This document shows positions 7,383 to 16,161 of a stretch of DNA of 28,558 nt, piece after piece. This DNA comes from Desulfobacteraceae bacterium (GTDB taxonomy: Bacteria > Desulfobacterota > Desulfobacteria > Desulfobacterales > Desulfobacteraceae). The position numbers were made by a program, and so were the translations under genes. Under the pieces are notes generated by a model. The model was not told where the DNA came from, made no database searches, and worked only from the letters and a program-made list of their open reading frames with translations. The stretch covers positions 1-28,558 of the forward strand of contig JAFLJU010000019.1 in the NCBI GenBank assembly GCA_022712835.1. The letters are read 5' to 3'. Within the stretch, counting starts at the first letter, position 1. Every line of letters starts with the position of its first letter.

Positions 7383-8555
7383 ATGTCGGCTTACCAAAAT
7401 ATGGAACAGATGAAGGGTGATTTCTACACCCAGAAGTTCGAGGCCGCGAAGCAGGACGGAACCCTGATCATCAATATGGGTCCGCAGCATCCGTCGACAC
7501 ACGGTGTACTGCGAATCGTTATTGAAGTGGACGGTGAATACATCGTTCGGGCTGAGCCCGTACTGGGCTACCTGCACCGCATGCATGAAAAAATGGGCGA
7601 GACTCAGACGTGGGGTGGATTCATCCCCAACATGGGCCGCGTCGACTACGGACACGCTATGGCCTGGAATTGGTCATACGTGGGCGCAGTCGAAAAACTG
7701 ATGGGCATAGAGGTGCCTGAACGCGCAGAATATCTGCGGGTCATTATGACCGAGTTCAACCGCCTCACTTCTCACCTTCTCTGGTGGGGTGCTTACATCC
7801 TTGACCTTGGCGCGTTTACTCCCATCATGTACGCGTTCGACGATCGTGAAATGATACTGGATCTCCTGCAGAGGCCTTCGGCTTCTCGGTTGACCTACTC
7901 CAATTTCCGTGTCGGCGGCGTACAGATGGACTTCGATGACAAGTGCATCGAACTTATAAAAGCATTCATCCCGCATTTCCGCGAGAGATTGCCCATGTAC
8001 CACGATCTCGTCACAGAGAACTTGATTCTCCGTCGTCGTATCGAAGGTGTGGGCATCATCGACGAGGACATGTGTCGCCGTTACGGTTGCACCGGTCCTG
8101 TCCTTCGTGGAGCAGGCGTTGCTTATGACGTACGCAAAGATGAACCGTATTCGGTCTACGACCGCTTCGACTTTGATATCCCCACGCAGACTTCTGGTTG
8201 TTCGGCAGGACGTTACCACGTCCGTGTTGCTGAAATGGAGCAGAGCTTGCGCATTATCGAGCAGGCCCTTGAGCAGCTCGACAGTGCAGAAGGTGGTCAC
8301 ATCATGAAGAAGGCTCCCAAGCCCTCCATGAAACCGCCGGCGGGTGAAGCGTACTTCAATACTGAAGGTGGTCGCGGCAAGATCGGTATCTATACCGTGT
8401 CTGACGGAACCAAGATTCCGTACCGCATCAAATTGCGCGCCCCGGGCTTTTCCAACATGAACGCGTTTGCCGAGTGCTCTACGGGCATGATTCTGGCTGA
8501 CGCAGTTGCGGTGTTGGGTAGCCTGGACCTTATTATTCCGGAACTGGACAGGTAG
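7383..8555 (+). CDS. nuoD: NADH-quinone oxidoreductase subunit D (49 kDa)
   Basis: This 390-residue subunit forms the quinone-binding pocket with NuoB and descends from the [NiFe]-hydrogenase large subunit. INMGPQHPSTHGVLR near the N-terminus is the diagnostic motif; its His is a proposed quinone contact. GYLHRMHEKMGE and the C-terminal IKLRAPGFSNM with the LGSLDLIIPELDR ending are also typical. The cysteines that bind nickel in hydrogenases are absent, as expected for complex I. It lies 41 bases after nuoC and 8 before nuoH. Confidence 0.97.
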   Translation: MSAYQNMEQMKGDFYTQKFEAAKQDGTLIINMGPQHPSTHGVLRIVIEVDGEYIVRAEPVLGYLHRMHEKMGETQTWGGFIPNMGRVDYGHAMAWNWSYVGAVEKLMGIEVPERAEYLRVIMTEFNRLTSHLLWWGAYILDLGAFTPIMYAFDDREMILDLLQRPSASRLTYSNFRVGGVQMDFDDKCIELIKAFIPHFRERLPMYHDLVTENLILRRRIEGVGIIDEDMCRRYGCTGPVLRGAGVAYDVRKDEPYSVYDRFDFDIPTQTSGCSAGRYHVRVAEMEQSLRIIEQALEQLDSAEGGHIMKKAPKPSMKPPAGEAYFNTEGGRGKIGIYTVSDGTKIPYRIKLRAPGFSNMNAFAECSTGMILADAVAVLGSLDLIIPELDR

Positions 8556-8563
8556 GGTAATCA

Positions 8564-9538
8564 ATGTTTGAAATACCAACGATACTAATCAACCTCCTCA
8601 TAGGAGCTGTGGCTTCTATTGTCTGGGTGGCGCTCAATGCTCTTGTATTGGTCTACTGCGAACGTAAATTCGCAGGCCACATCCAGCGTAGACCCGGTCC
8701 CTATGAAGTCGGTTACCATGGCATGCTTCAGCCGCTTATTGATGGCTTGAAGCTCATGAGCAAACAGCTCCTGACACCGGACAACTCGGATAAGATCCTC
8801 TTCTGGCTCGCTCCGATCCTGTCCATGATTCCAGTGATGCTGCTCTTCATGCCCATCCCGTACGGCCCCAGCGTCATCGGCATGGAAGTGAACCTCGGCT
8901 TGCTGCTTATCCTCGCCTTTTCCAGCTTCAACGGCTTGGCCGTTATCCTGGCTGGTTGGGCATCCAATAACAAATGGGGCGTTCTCGGCGCGGCCCGTGC
9001 TGTTGCACAGACCGTTGCCTATGAGATTCCGCTGCTGCTGACCGTGCTGGCCATTTCCTTTATGACCGGCTCCCTGAACCTCTCCGTGATTACTGATCTG
9101 CAAGCAGGATACATCTGGGACTGGAACTTGTTCAAACAGCCGCTGGCCTTCATTATCTTCATTATAGCAATGTTCGGTGAGACTAACCGCGCACCGTTCG
9201 ACCTCGCAGAAGCTGAGTCCGAACTGACCGCCGGTTTCCACACCGAATATTCATCCATGGGCTTCGGCCTCTTCTTCATGGCAGAATACGGCTACATGGT
9301 CGCCATGTGCTCCATCTGTTCAGTCCTCTTCCTGGGCGGGTTCCACGGACCTATCCCCGGTATCGAAGGCTGGTGGTGGATGCTCCTCAAGACCTACTCG
9401 CTGTTGTTCTTCATGATCTGGGCCCGTTGGACCTTTCCCCGCGTCAGGTTCGATCAACTCCTCAATCTCAACTGGAAGTGGTTGTTGCCTCTGGCTACAT
9501 TCAACCTGTTGGCAACCGCGCTCATCGTGAAGCTGTAG
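8564..9538 (+). CDS. nuoH: NADH-quinone oxidoreductase subunit H
   Basis: This 324-residue membrane subunit connects the Q module to the proton-pumping arm and forms the quinone entry tunnel. It has about eight helices. The loop RRPGPYEVGYHGMLQPLIDG and the acidic GETNRAPFDLAEAESELTAG are the hallmark conserved segments. AGGTAGGG lies before the ATG. Related hydrogenase subunits of Ech or Mbh type are less likely, given the flanking nuoD and nuoI. Confidence 0.97.
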   Translation: MFEIPTILINLLIGAVASIVWVALNALVLVYCERKFAGHIQRRPGPYEVGYHGMLQPLIDGLKLMSKQLLTPDNSDKILFWLAPILSMIPVMLLFMPIPYGPSVIGMEVNLGLLLILAFSSFNGLAVILAGWASNNKWGVLGAARAVAQTVAYEIPLLLTVLAISFMTGSLNLSVITDLQAGYIWDWNLFKQPLAFIIFIIAMFGETNRAPFDLAEAESELTAGFHTEYSSMGFGLFFMAEYGYMVAMCSICSVLFLGGFHGPIPGIEGWWWMLLKTYSLLFFMIWARWTFPRVRFDQLLNLNWKWLLPLATFNLLATALIVKL

Positions 9539-9548
9539 GGGTCGAGAT

Positions 9549-10142
9549 ATGGGTAAATTCAGAGATAATGTAATACAGCCGATTCTCGACTGCTGGAGCT
9601 TGATGGTCGGGCTCAAAATCACGGGTAAATACTTTTGTAAACCCCTGATCACCGTCCATTACCCCCGCGAAGTCATCGACGACGAGAATCTGAAGACATT
9701 CGGCGGGCATATCGAGTTAGTCGGTAAGCCCAATGATCCGGCCATGCCAAAGTGCATCTCATGCATGATGTGTGTGACCAACTGTCCGAGTAATTGTTTG
9801 AAAGTAGTCAAACAGCCTAAACCTAAGATCACGCCCGAGCAGGAAGCGGCCATGGCTGCTGCCAAGGAAGCTGGAGAAAAGGTTGTCAAACCTAAGGCTC
9901 CCAAGAATCCTGCATTGTTTGCATATGATTTCTCTCTGTGCAGCTTGTGTGGCACCTGTATTGATCACTGTACACCTGGCGCTTTAAGGTTCTCCAATAA
10001 TATCTATTGGGTTGCTAATAACAGGGAAGAATTCAAACTTGATCTTCTCGCCCGGCTCAAGGAGCAGGCCACGGAAGTATCCGTTTCGGCCCCAGCTCCC
10101 AAAACCGAAGCCGAACCGGCTGCGGCAGAGAAGGAGGCTTAA
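9549..10142 (+). CDS. nuoI: NADH-quinone oxidoreductase subunit I with long inter-cluster linker
   Basis: This 197-residue subunit carries two [4Fe-4S] clusters that wire electrons to N2. The first motif has C69, C72, C75 and C79 (CISCMMCVTNCP). The second has C131, C134, C137 and C141 (CSLCGTCIDHCTP). The gap between them is about 52 residues against about 30 in E. coli, filled by a Lys/Ala/Pro/Glu-rich stretch. A second Ala/Pro/Glu-rich tail ends the protein. Since no NuoG is encoded here, the insert may shape a different donor docking surface; that is inference. The nuoJ start follows one base after the stop. Confidence 0.95.
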   Translation: MGKFRDNVIQPILDCWSLMVGLKITGKYFCKPLITVHYPREVIDDENLKTFGGHIELVGKPNDPAMPKCISCMMCVTNCPSNCLKVVKQPKPKITPEQEAAMAAAKEAGEKVVKPKAPKNPALFAYDFSLCSLCGTCIDHCTPGALRFSNNIYWVANNREEFKLDLLARLKEQATEVSVSAPAPKTEAEPAAAEKEA

Positions 10143-10143
10143 T

Positions 10144-10668
10144 ATGGAAGTAATGGCAAATGTCGCATTTGGCGTGTATACGCTCGTCATTTTGGCCGGG
10201 TCCATACTCGCCGTTTCCAGCTCCAGTCTGGTTCGCGCCCTTGTGGGGTTGATTACGACCCTCGTTGGTGTGTCCGGAATGTATATGCTGCTGGCAACGC
10301 CGTTTATGGCCTTCATGCAGTTGCTCATCTATGTGGGTGCGGTCTCCGTACTCATCTTCTTCGCGGTCATGCTGACACGCGCAGAGAAAGGTGGCGATGA
10401 AGGGGCTAAGGCTCCCATGAAGACCTATGTGCTTGGTCTGGCAGCGACTATCGCTCCGGCAGCCATCCTCGGATGGTTAGTCTTGACCAAGCCGGTGGAA
10501 TCCATCGCGGTTCCCACTGAGGTAACTATCAAGCAATTGGGTGCGGGGCTTCTGGGCTCGTACTTTCTGCCCTTTGAACTGATCTCAGTCATCCTCATGG
10601 TCGCCATGTCCGGCGCCGTGTTGTTGACTTGGGAGAAGAGGGGCCTGAAAAATGGAGGGGATAAGTAG
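10144..10668 (+). CDS. nuoJ: NADH-quinone oxidoreductase subunit J
   Basis: This 174-residue membrane subunit has five hydrophobic helices. The third contains MQLLIYVGAVSVLIFFAVML, which holds the pi-bulge region of the family. The frame is open further upstream inside nuoI, but the ATG at 10144 is preceded by a strong GGAGG and begins the homologous sequence. Its stop directly abuts the nuoK ATG. Confidence 0.96.
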   Translation: MEVMANVAFGVYTLVILAGSILAVSSSSLVRALVGLITTLVGVSGMYMLLATPFMAFMQLLIYVGAVSVLIFFAVMLTRAEKGGDEGAKAPMKTYVLGLAATIAPAAILGWLVLTKPVESIAVPTEVTIKQLGAGLLGSYFLPFELISVILMVAMSGAVLLTWEKRGLKNGGDK

Positions 10669-10977
10669 ATGAGTGCACTGACCCTCTATCAAATTGTTGC
10701 GCTGATCCTGTTGTGCGCGGGCCTTTTCGGCCTGACTCAGCGGAGAAGCCTTGTCGGCATGCTGATCTGTGTAGAGCTGATGCTCAACGGCGCGGGCCTG
10801 TCTATGGTGGCAGCCGCCCAGCTCACGGAATATGATGCGGTTCTCGGCCAGCTCGGTACCCTGTTCGTCATGGGCCTTGCGGCAGCCGAAGCCACTATCG
10901 TGCTGGCAATCATTGTGGTTGTAGCCAAGCGGTTCGGTTCCGCTCAAACTAGTGACATCACTACCTTGAAGGACTAG
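10669..10977 (+). CDS. nuoK: NADH-quinone oxidoreductase subunit K
   Basis: This 102-residue three-helix subunit is MrpC-like. It carries the two conserved membrane glutamates in MLICVELMLNGAGL and GLAAAEATIVLAI, which form part of the proton path. The ATG follows the nuoJ stop with no gap, and GGAGGGGA upstream in nuoJ is its ribosome site. Confidence 0.96.
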   Translation: MSALTLYQIVALILLCAGLFGLTQRRSLVGMLICVELMLNGAGLSMVAAAQLTEYDAVLGQLGTLFVMGLAAAEATIVLAIIVVVAKRFGSAQTSDITTLKD

Positions 10978-10979
10978 CT

Positions 10980-12533
10980 ATGATGAACGGGGTTACAATA
11001 GAAAGCGCCCGGATTCTGCTGCCGGTGGTGATTACACTGATCGCACCGCTCTTTGTCTGGCTGCTGAGAAAAGATGAAAACAAACGTGAGGCTGTCAGTT
11101 TTATCGCTGCCGCAGTAACGTTTGCCTGTGTGTTGTCACTAGCACCAGCCGTCCTCAACGGGGATGTCTGGTACTTCCATGTGACAACAATATTACCCGG
11201 AATCACTATCGCGTTCGCTGCTGATGGCCTGAGCATGGTCTTCGCCCTGATTGCACCGTTCCTCTGGTTCCTGGTTACAAGTTATAACATTGGTTACATG
11301 CGAACTTTGGACGAACACGCCCAGACTCGCTATTATGTATGCTTCGCCGTTGCCATTTTCGGTGCCATCGGCGTGGCCTTCTCGGCCAACGTGTTTACGC
11401 TCTATCTCTTCTACGAAGTGATCACCGTATTCACCTACCCGCTGGTCTATCACCACGAAGACGCAGATGCCAAAATGGGCGCACGCAAGTACATCGTCTA
11501 CCTTATGGGTACGTCGAAGCTCTTCCTTCTGCCCGCAATGGTGCTCACCTACGTACTCGTCGGTAACCTGGACTTCCACCTGGCGGACATCGTCAACGGA
11601 ATGTTCACCGATGCAGTTGTGGCCGAGCATCCCAGACTGGTCGTATTGACTTACTGGCTGTATATCTTCGGTGTTGGTAAAGCCGCACTGATGCCGTTCC
11701 ATAACTGGCTCCCGTCAGCCATGGTCGCGCCCACACCGGTTTCGGCCTTGCTGCACGCAGTGGCCGTTGTTAAGGCCGGTGTCTTCTGTGTCTGTCGTAT
11801 CGTCCTTTCAGTATTCGGTACCAAGACCGCAGGCACGTTGACCATGAGTCAGATATTTATTGGTGTACCGGGCTCAATGCTCGGCGACATCAGTATGGCG
11901 CATGGAACAGCCTATATCGCCGGCTTCACGCTGGTGACGGCTTCATTCATCGCACTGACTAAAGATGATATTAAAGCACGGTTGGCTTACTCCACTGTGG
12001 CCCAGCTCTCGTACATCGTACTCGGTGTCACGCTGCTGGTGGATTCGGCGGTACAGGGTGGTGTCATGCACATCGCTCACCACGCCTTTTCCAAGATCAC
12101 ACTCTTTATGGGCGCCGGCGCAATCTATGTTGTCGCGCACATGAAGAAGATCAGCCTCATGGACGGCTTGGGCCGCAAGATGCCGTGGACATTCGGTGCC
12201 TTTGGTATCGCATCCCTCTCAATGATCGGCATGCCGCCGGTCTGTGGATTCGTTTCCAAATGGTATCTGATCAACGGCACCCTTGATGCCAATCAATGGC
12301 CGCTTCTGATCATGCTGCTCCTGAGTACGGCGCTCAATGCGGGTTACTTTGTACCCATTTTGTACCGCGCCTTCTTTAAGGAACCGTCACCGGAAGTTGC
12401 CGCTGGCAACTACTCCGAGGGCGCTGCATTGACCATGGTTATTCCGCTGTGTATTACGGCCACCATCTCTGTGTTCTTGGGTCTGTATCCGCAGACATTC
12501 CTGAACTTCGTCAACATTCTCGGCAAGTTCTAG
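10980..12533 (+). CDS. Additional antiporter-like (MrpD/NuoL-type) proton-pumping subunit
   Basis: This 517-residue polytopic protein has about 14 membrane helices of the NuoL/M/N-MrpD superfamily. Proton-path residues are present: E146 in LYLFYEVITVFTYP, K234 in GVGKAALMPFHNWLP, a further Lys in AVVKAGVF (a MrpD-like position), and the helix-12 Lys in GFVSKWYL. It ends after the core fold, without the lateral helix of NuoL. Because a second NuoL-like subunit, nuoM and nuoN all follow, this is a fourth antiporter-like subunit rather than the standard NuoL. AAGGA precedes the ATG at 10980; an ATG at 10983 is an alternative. The gap to the next gene is 10 bases. Confidence 0.9.
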   Translation: MMNGVTIESARILLPVVITLIAPLFVWLLRKDENKREAVSFIAAAVTFACVLSLAPAVLNGDVWYFHVTTILPGITIAFAADGLSMVFALIAPFLWFLVTSYNIGYMRTLDEHAQTRYYVCFAVAIFGAIGVAFSANVFTLYLFYEVITVFTYPLVYHHEDADAKMGARKYIVYLMGTSKLFLLPAMVLTYVLVGNLDFHLADIVNGMFTDAVVAEHPRLVVLTYWLYIFGVGKAALMPFHNWLPSAMVAPTPVSALLHAVAVVKAGVFCVCRIVLSVFGTKTAGTLTMSQIFIGVPGSMLGDISMAHGTAYIAGFTLVTASFIALTKDDIKARLAYSTVAQLSYIVLGVTLLVDSAVQGGVMHIAHHAFSKITLFMGAGAIYVVAHMKKISLMDGLGRKMPWTFGAFGIASLSMIGMPPVCGFVSKWYLINGTLDANQWPLLIMLLLSTALNAGYFVPILYRAFFKEPSPEVAAGNYSEGAALTMVIPLCITATISVFLGLYPQTFLNFVNILGKF

Positions 12534-12543
12534 GGGGGTATAT

Positions 12544-12807
12544 ATGAGTCAACAAGGATTAGGCGGACTCTTCGCTAAAATGAGCGAAAATACGAAGACT
12601 TTGAAGATCATCTTCTTCGCCGTACTGGCGGTGTTGGTGTTACTTAACTTCGTTATCTATTCGCATCACGGCCATTTCTGGCACCTCGATGAGTATCCTG
12701 GGTTCTTTGCAGCCTTCGGTCTCTTCGTCGGTCTCGGCATGGTCATCATCATGAAAAAAATTGTACAGCCGTTCATAGCCCGGAAGGAGGACTACTATGG
12801 AGATTAG
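12544..12807 (+). CDS. Small two-helix membrane protein in the nuo operon
   Basis: This 87-residue protein has two hydrophobic helices, about residues 20-39 and 54-72. Between them is a His- and aromatic-rich loop, HHGHFWHLDEYPGF, and the tail ends in ARKEDYYGD. It matches none of the fourteen E. coli-type Nuo subunits. GGGGGG lies before the ATG, and its end overlaps the next gene by 11 bases, so it is translated with it. The tight placement between two antiporter-like subunits suggests an accessory subunit of the membrane arm. I have the impression that similar PGF...KEDYY proteins accompany such subunits in other deltaproteobacteria, which a search should confirm. Confidence 0.8.
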   Translation: MSQQGLGGLFAKMSENTKTLKIIFFAVLAVLVLLNFVIYSHHGHFWHLDEYPGFFAAFGLFVGLGMVIIMKKIVQPFIARKEDYYGD

Positions 12808-14590
12808 TTTCTACCATCCCTCCATGGGATTCCTCGCTTTGGCCCTGCTGGTGCCGTTCATTCCCACAAGTCTGTGGCTGAACAAGGCATTCCGCGGCGC
12901 TTTGGCGTTGGTTGCTCCCATTCTGGCGCTCGCCAGCATTATGACTGTCGACCATGGCATGTACGGTACCATCGAATACTTGGATCAAGCCCTGATTCTG
13001 GGACGCGTGGACAAATTGTCCATCGTCTTCGGTCAGGTTTTTGCGGTCATCGCGATTATCGGTACAATCTACGGCATGCATGTAGAGGATAAAGGACACT
13101 ACATTTGTGGTTCCCTCTACGTGGCTGGTGGCTTCGGCTGCGTCTTTGCCGGCGATCTGCTGACGGTCTTCCTGTTCTGGGAACTGATGAGCATCGGCTC
13201 CACATTCCTGATCTGGCAGGCCCGCACCAAAGAATCGGTCGGCGCAGGCTTCAGGTACTTCATGTATCACACTGTCGGCGGGTTGTTCCTGCTGGCTGGG
13301 TTGTTGCTCAAATACAAGGCCACCGGAAGTTTCGCATTTGTCGGAGTCAATCCCGCTGATGCCATGTACTACGACTGGCTTATCCTTCTCGGATTCTGCG
13401 TCAACGCCGCTGTCGTGCCGCTGCATGCCTGGCTGCCTGACGCATATCCCCGCGCCTCCATCGCCGGTGCGGTCTTCATGTGTGCATTCACCACCAAAAC
13501 TGCAGTATACGTACTTGCCAGAGGATTTGCCGGATGGGAAGTCCTGGCCATCGCCGGTACCTGCATGGCGGTTTTCGGAGTGCTGTACGCGTGCATAGAA
13601 AACAACGCGAGACGAATTCTGTCATATCACATCGTATCCCAGGTGGGATACATGGTGGCGGGTATCGGCATCGGAACAGCCATGACCATGAATGGCGCAG
13701 TGGCTCACGCCTATGCCCATATCCTTTATAAGGGTCTTCTGTTCATGGGAACCGGCGCAATCCTGTACGCGGTTGGTACTGCCAAGCTGAATAAGCTCGG
13801 AGGTCTGGCCTACAAGTTGCCCTGGGTCATGGTTCTGTACATGATCGCGGCCCTGTCCATCTCCGGTATGCCCGGTTTCAACGGCTTTATCTCCAAAACC
13901 ATGACCATTGCAGGTGCGGCCATGGCCCACCATCCGTTCCTGGCTCTGGGGATGGAGATCGCGGCTGTCGGAACATTCATATCCGTTGGCATCAAGCTTC
14001 CGTACTTCGCGTTCTGGGGCGGTAAGAAGGAATATACGGGTGAGGTCAAGCCTCTGCCTGTCAACATGTATGTTGGTATGGCCATTTGCGGTTCGCTCTG
14101 TATTGCTCAGGGCCTGTACCCGGAAATGCTGTACCGCTACCTGCCTTATCCGGTGGAACATGTGTTCCATCCCTGGACTCTTGATAAGGTTCTCAACTCG
14201 GGTCTGTTGCTCGGCTTCTCTGGTCTGGCATTCTACCTGACTCGCAAGATCATCGTTCCCCATGCAAAGCTCAATCTGGATTTCGATTGGTTCTACCGCC
14301 TCATCGGTCGCGTCACAATGCGCGTCTTCTGCTGGCCGATTTCCAAGGTTGATGATGTCTGGACCGAGGTCTACAGGTTTGTCGGTTTGCGGACACTTCT
14401 TGAAACCGGAAGCATCACTTCCTGGTTTGACAAGAAGGGTATTGATACTGTGGTGGATGGCAGTGCCTACACCGTCAGAAATCTCGGCAGGGCAGGGGCC
14501 AAGGTCCAGACTGCTCGTTTGCAGGATTATCTGGCGATGGCAGCCGTCCTCGGCTTGGGTATTTTCGCCCTTGTATGGTACTTCGGCTAA
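12797..14590 (+). CDS. nuoL: NuoL-like antiporter subunit with C-terminal lateral helix
   Basis: This 597-residue antiporter-like subunit has about 14 core helices, then a long amphipathic region (about 489-576) starting near LDFDWFYRLIG and ending at VQTARLQDY, and a last helix. This matches the NuoL lateral-helix architecture. E129 (FWELMSIG), a helix-11 His/Lys pair (AHILYKGLLF) and the helix-12 Lys (GFISKT) are present. The usual helix-7 Lys is Asn (N203 in CVNAAVVPLHAWLPDAY), while K234 lies in helix 8. It is therefore a divergent, MrpD-like NuoL. AAGGAGGA sits before the ATG, which lies inside the preceding small gene. The symbol is by position and architecture. Confidence 0.88.
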   Translation: MEISFYHPSMGFLALALLVPFIPTSLWLNKAFRGALALVAPILALASIMTVDHGMYGTIEYLDQALILGRVDKLSIVFGQVFAVIAIIGTIYGMHVEDKGHYICGSLYVAGGFGCVFAGDLLTVFLFWELMSIGSTFLIWQARTKESVGAGFRYFMYHTVGGLFLLAGLLLKYKATGSFAFVGVNPADAMYYDWLILLGFCVNAAVVPLHAWLPDAYPRASIAGAVFMCAFTTKTAVYVLARGFAGWEVLAIAGTCMAVFGVLYACIENNARRILSYHIVSQVGYMVAGIGIGTAMTMNGAVAHAYAHILYKGLLFMGTGAILYAVGTAKLNKLGGLAYKLPWVMVLYMIAALSISGMPGFNGFISKTMTIAGAAMAHHPFLALGMEIAAVGTFISVGIKLPYFAFWGGKKEYTGEVKPLPVNMYVGMAICGSLCIAQGLYPEMLYRYLPYPVEHVFHPWTLDKVLNSGLLLGFSGLAFYLTRKIIVPHAKLNLDFDWFYRLIGRVTMRVFCWPISKVDDVWTEVYRFVGLRTLLETGSITSWFDKKGIDTVVDGSAYTVRNLGRAGAKVQTARLQDYLAMAAVLGLGIFALVWYFG

Positions 14591-14616
14591 GCCGGACAAT
14601 CTAAGGAGAGCAAGTT

Positions 14617-16149
14617 TTGGACTTCGGATATCCGGTACTAACAATATTGATCCTGTTCCCGCTCGTCGCGGCATGCGGACTCTTCTTCCTGCGGGCTCCG
14701 CAGGTTGTGAGGATGTACACCATGGCGGTGTCCATCATCGAGTTGCTGCTTGCTGTGCCGACCTTCTTCTATACACCTAACGCAGACTTTCAGTTCGTGG
14801 AAAGAATGGACTGGGTCCACCAATGGGGCCTGGAATATTACCTCGGCGTTGATGGCATCAGCATTCTCATGATCTGGCTGACTTTGGCTGTGCTGCCACT
14901 GTGCGTCATGAGTTCCTGGACATACATCGGCAAGCGCGTGAAGGAATTTCACTTCTGTTTGCTGTTCATGACCTCTGCGGTCCTTGGCGTCTTCTGCGCC
15001 CTGGATCTGGTCCTGTTCTATGTGTTCTGGGAAGCGATGCTCATCCCCATGTATCTGCTTATTGCGGTCTGGGGTGGCGACGACAGGAAATATGCTTCAT
15101 TGAAGTTCTTCCTGTACACGCTGGCTGGTTCGACCCTGCTTTTGGCGGCCATCGTTGCCTTCAGGATTACGGGCGGCACCTTTGCCATTCCTGAACTCAT
15201 GCAAATGACCTTCAGCTTTGATTTCCAGTTCTGGGTTTTCCTGGCAATGGCTCTGGCCTTTGCCATCAAGGTTCCCATGTTCCCGTTCCACACATGGCTT
15301 CCCGCAGCGCACGTTCAGGCTCCTGCGGCTGGTTCCGTCATACTGGCGGCAGTCCTGCTGAAAATGGGAACCTATGGTTTCCTCCGCTTCTGTCTGCCGT
15401 TGACCCCGGCTGCCAGTGAGTACTTTGCCCCGATGATGATTGCGATATCAATCGTATCCATTATCTACGGCGGTGCCATTGCACTGGGCCAAACTGATAT
15501 CAAGAAACTTATCGCCTACTCTTCGGTGGGCCATATGGGTTTTGTTACCTTGGGAATATTCCTGTTCAACCTGCACGGCGTGGAAGGTGCTCTGTTCCAG
15601 ATGCTCAACCATGGTATCGTTACAGGTGCAATGTTCATGATGATCGGCACGTTGTACGAGCGCAGTCATAGCAGGGAGATGAGCGATAACATGGGCCTTG
15701 GCAAATACATGCCCGGCTTCATGTTCTTCTGGGGGCTCTTTGCCCTGGCTTCTTTGGGTTTCCCCGGAACCAATGGGTTCGTGAGTGAGATTCTCGTCTT
15801 TATCGGCGCATTTGAGCACTCTCTTTTGATAGGTATGCTCTGTGTACCCGGCGCATTGCTGGCAGCAGCCTACATGTTCCGTGTCTCCTTGAAGTTGGCC
15901 TGGGGCCAGCCTTCGACGGCATCGAACTGGAAGGATTTGAATGCTCGTGAATGGATATTCCTGAGCATCCCTGCGGTGTTCGTGCTGTACATTGGTCTGA
16001 ATCCCGGATTTATCTTCAAGATAATGGGACCGTCCGTCGAGAATCTCTTGGATGATTTCGATAAGCGCAAGGTCGCCCATGTGGAAACCGAGCAACCAAT
16101 GCAAACCGCTGCCAACGACATCTTCGGTGTCCTGGCAGAAAAGAAATAG
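14617..16149 (+). CDS. nuoM: NADH-quinone oxidoreductase subunit M
   Basis: This 510-residue antiporter-like pump subunit shows E139 in FYVFWEAMLIPMYL, the helix-7 Lys in FAIKVPMFPFHTWLP, the helix-8 Lys in LLKMGTYGFLRF, and the helix-12 Glu in GFVSEIL. That Glu, where NuoL and NuoN have Lys, is diagnostic of NuoM. The start is a TTG at 14617, chosen because AAGGAG lies eight bases upstream and the sequence aligns with NuoM starts; no ATG is near. Confidence 0.96.
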   Translation: MDFGYPVLTILILFPLVAACGLFFLRAPQVVRMYTMAVSIIELLLAVPTFFYTPNADFQFVERMDWVHQWGLEYYLGVDGISILMIWLTLAVLPLCVMSSWTYIGKRVKEFHFCLLFMTSAVLGVFCALDLVLFYVFWEAMLIPMYLLIAVWGGDDRKYASLKFFLYTLAGSTLLLAAIVAFRITGGTFAIPELMQMTFSFDFQFWVFLAMALAFAIKVPMFPFHTWLPAAHVQAPAAGSVILAAVLLKMGTYGFLRFCLPLTPAASEYFAPMMIAISIVSIIYGGAIALGQTDIKKLIAYSSVGHMGFVTLGIFLFNLHGVEGALFQMLNHGIVTGAMFMMIGTLYERSHSREMSDNMGLGKYMPGFMFFWGLFALASLGFPGTNGFVSEILVFIGAFEHSLLIGMLCVPGALLAAAYMFRVSLKLAWGQPSTASNWKDLNAREWIFLSIPAVFVLYIGLNPGFIFKIMGPSVENLLDDFDKRKVAHVETEQPMQTAANDIFGVLAEKK

Positions 16150-16161
16150 GGAGTTGCAGAC

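Noticed and set aside
13622..14674. 350-codon minus-strand ORF
   Set aside because: It is antisense to the NuoL-like gene and has no family features.
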